Positions 5,059 through 5,922 of a stretch of DNA of 5,922 nucleotides are shown here, in pieces (position 1 is the first letter of the stretch; each line of letters begins with the position of its first letter). Both the position numbers and the translations under genes were made by a program. The stretch is from Candidatus Njordarchaeota archaeon (GTDB lineage Archaea > Asgardarchaeota > Njordarchaeia > Njordarchaeales > JAHKLH01). The notes beneath the pieces are model-generated. The model was not told the DNA's origin and made no database searches. It saw nothing but the letters and a program-made list of their open reading frames with translations. The stretch covers positions 1 through 5,922 of the forward strand of contig JAHKLH010000100.1 of assembly GCA_029856635.1 (NCBI GenBank). Direction: 5' to 3'.

Positions 5059-5802
5059 ATGTGGTTAAAAATACATGACATGGTCTTTTTACCATCAAAA
5101 ATGCTTTACATAGAAAGTAAAAAAGCACTAGTTTTCGCAGACTTACATCTGGGAATCGAATATGCGTATGCTGAGGAGGGTCTCTTCGTTCCACCAGTTC
5201 AATTTAAAAGAATTCTCAATGATATTCAAAAAGCTATTAAGCTATTGAAACCAAAAACAATAATAATAAATGGCGATCTAAAACACAAATTTGAACAAAG
5301 AACGATTCAAGAATACTATGAGGTCGTTAGAATGCTGGAGTTTCTCATGAAAACAGAGAAAAACTTAATCCTTGTTAGGGGAAATCATGACACATTTGTT
5401 AGAGGAATCCTTCGAAAATATGGTGTTGAAGTAGAAGAAACAGCACTAGAATTAGGGGCCTATCTTATAACTCATGGGCACAAAAATCTCGACTTAAATG
5501 ATTACTCATTCAAAACACTTATCTTAGCACATGAACATCCAGCACTGCTACTAATGGACGAAGCAGGAAACCGAGAACGCGTTCCATGTTTTCTGTATGG
5601 ACAATTTGAGGATATTAACGTTATAGTATTGCCAGCAATGACTCCGTTCGGAGGAACTGATATTAACGTTCCAGGGCGAATGTTATTGTCTCCAATTTTG
5701 AGAATATTCGATGTTGACCGAATGGAAGCAATCATTGCAACGGGTTCCCTTGTTTCGCGTTTTTGCTCAGTCTCTAAGCTTACATTTCTCTCATCAGTAT
5801 AA
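5059..5802 (+). CDS. Archaeal metallophosphoesterase (MJ0037/SbcD-like calcineurin family)
   Basis: A 247-aa calcineurin-like phosphoesterase with all five metal-site motifs in order: 'FADLHLG' (D28, H30), 'NGDLKH' (D73), 'RGNHD' (N109, H110, D111), 'ITHGH' (H139, H141) and 'LAHEHP' (H158, H160). The dinuclear metal centre should be intact. The layout and the N-terminal '...ALVFADLHLGIE' match the archaeal family of about 220-250 aa often annotated as a putative ICC-like or SbcD-related phosphoesterase. Members are frequently linked to Lhr-type helicases, but no helicase is seen here. The substrate is unknown; a nuclease or nucleotide phosphodiesterase is plausible. It is probably cytoplasmic, with no signal peptide. 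The start at 5059 follows an in-frame TAA directly; Met8 (5080) is the main alternative and fits the AATTATATTT box better. Confidence 0.92.
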   Translation: MWLKIHDMVFLPSKMLYIESKKALVFADLHLGIEYAYAEEGLFVPPVQFKRILNDIQKAIKLLKPKTIIINGDLKHKFEQRTIQEYYEVVRMLEFLMKTEKNLILVRGNHDTFVRGILRKYGVEVEETALELGAYLITHGHKNLDLNDYSFKTLILAHEHPALLLMDEAGNRERVPCFLYGQFEDINVIVLPAMTPFGGTDINVPGRMLLSPILRIFDVDRMEAIIATGSLVSRFCSVSKLTFLSSV

Positions 5803-5830
5803 TAAAATAATTATTATTCAACCTCGCATG

Positions 5831-5839
5831 ATATATTAT
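5831..5839 (+). promoter_or_regulatory. TATA box for the right-edge gene
   Basis: 'ATATATTAT' is centred at 5835, about 20-26 bp before three consecutive ATG codons at 5855, 5858 and 5861. The spacing suits a leaderless transcript starting at or beside the ATG at 5861. A GGGG (5849-5852) upstream could act as an SD if transcription began earlier. Confidence 0.45.
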
Positions 5840-5854
5840 GAACACCAAGGGGAC

Positions 5855-5922
5855 ATGATGATGTCAAAGGCAATTACGAAAAACATTAATACGATCTTAG
5901 CTAAAGTGAGACAATTACGAAG
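5855..5922 (+). CDS. Start of an unidentified gene, cut by the right edge
   Basis: An open frame runs from ATGATGATG (5855-5863) to the end of the window without a stop. Read from the third ATG it begins MSKAITKNINTILAKVRQLR, a basic, probably helical N-terminus. Only about 20 codons are visible, too few to name a family. The frame also extends up to an ATG at 5828, but that codon overlaps the TATA-like element and is unlikely. The call rests on the TATA box, the start cluster and the open frame. Confidence 0.5.
   Translation, partial: MMMSKAITKNINTILAKVRQLR

Noticed and set aside
1..5922. CRISPR array, insertion sequence, attachment site or defence system
   Set aside because: No direct repeats with spacers, no transposase or integrase frame, no long terminal inverted repeats, and the gene content is mostly housekeeping.

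Overview
The window looks like AT-rich archaeal chromosome. It carries the catalytic subunit of the archaeal/eukaryotic-type primase (PriS), a zinc-ribbon RNA polymerase subunit (RpoP/Rpo12), an archaeal YhbY/CRM RNA-binding protein, an archaeal-type metallophosphoesterase, TATA-like boxes about 25 bp before several starts, and a tRNA-Leu with a bulge-helix-bulge (BHB) intron and no encoded CCA. The tRNA stems are almost all G-C although the surrounding DNA is AT-rich, which suggests a thermophile. The non-canonical intron position would fit a TACK- or Asgard-type archaeon better than a typical euryarchaeon, but the lineage cannot be fixed from sequence reading alone.

Layout. 1-1740 (+): 3' part of a large protein built of beta-sandwich modules, cut by the left edge. 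1743-2081 (-): a YhbY/CRM-domain RNA-binding protein, convergent with the first gene and only 2 bp from it. 2257-2628 (+): a small, very basic protein of unknown function behind a clear TATA box. 2736-2834 (-): tRNA-Leu(GAG) containing a 16-nt intron. 2892-3692 (-): a four-CBS-domain protein. 3772-4990 (-): a three-gene unit transcribed in the order small four-cysteine protein, rpoP, priS. 5059-5802 (+): a metallophosphoesterase, divergent from that unit. 5855 to the right edge (+): the first codons of another gene.

Much of the window is information processing: transcription (RpoP), replication priming (PriS), translation or RNA handling (YhbY-like protein, tRNA-Leu) and possibly nucleic-acid repair (phosphoesterase). 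The four-Cys protein and RpoP are tightly spaced, with a Shine-Dalgarno-like sequence overlapping the upstream stop codon. PriS follows after 28 bp, so the three are probably co-transcribed.

No mobile element, CRISPR array, recent-transfer signature or defence system is visible. The points most worth a second look are the short tRNA intron at position 30/31, the compact primase, the unannotated-size four-Cys gene linked to rpoP, and two proteins (left-edge beta-sandwich protein and 123-aa basic protein) that I cannot assign to a function.
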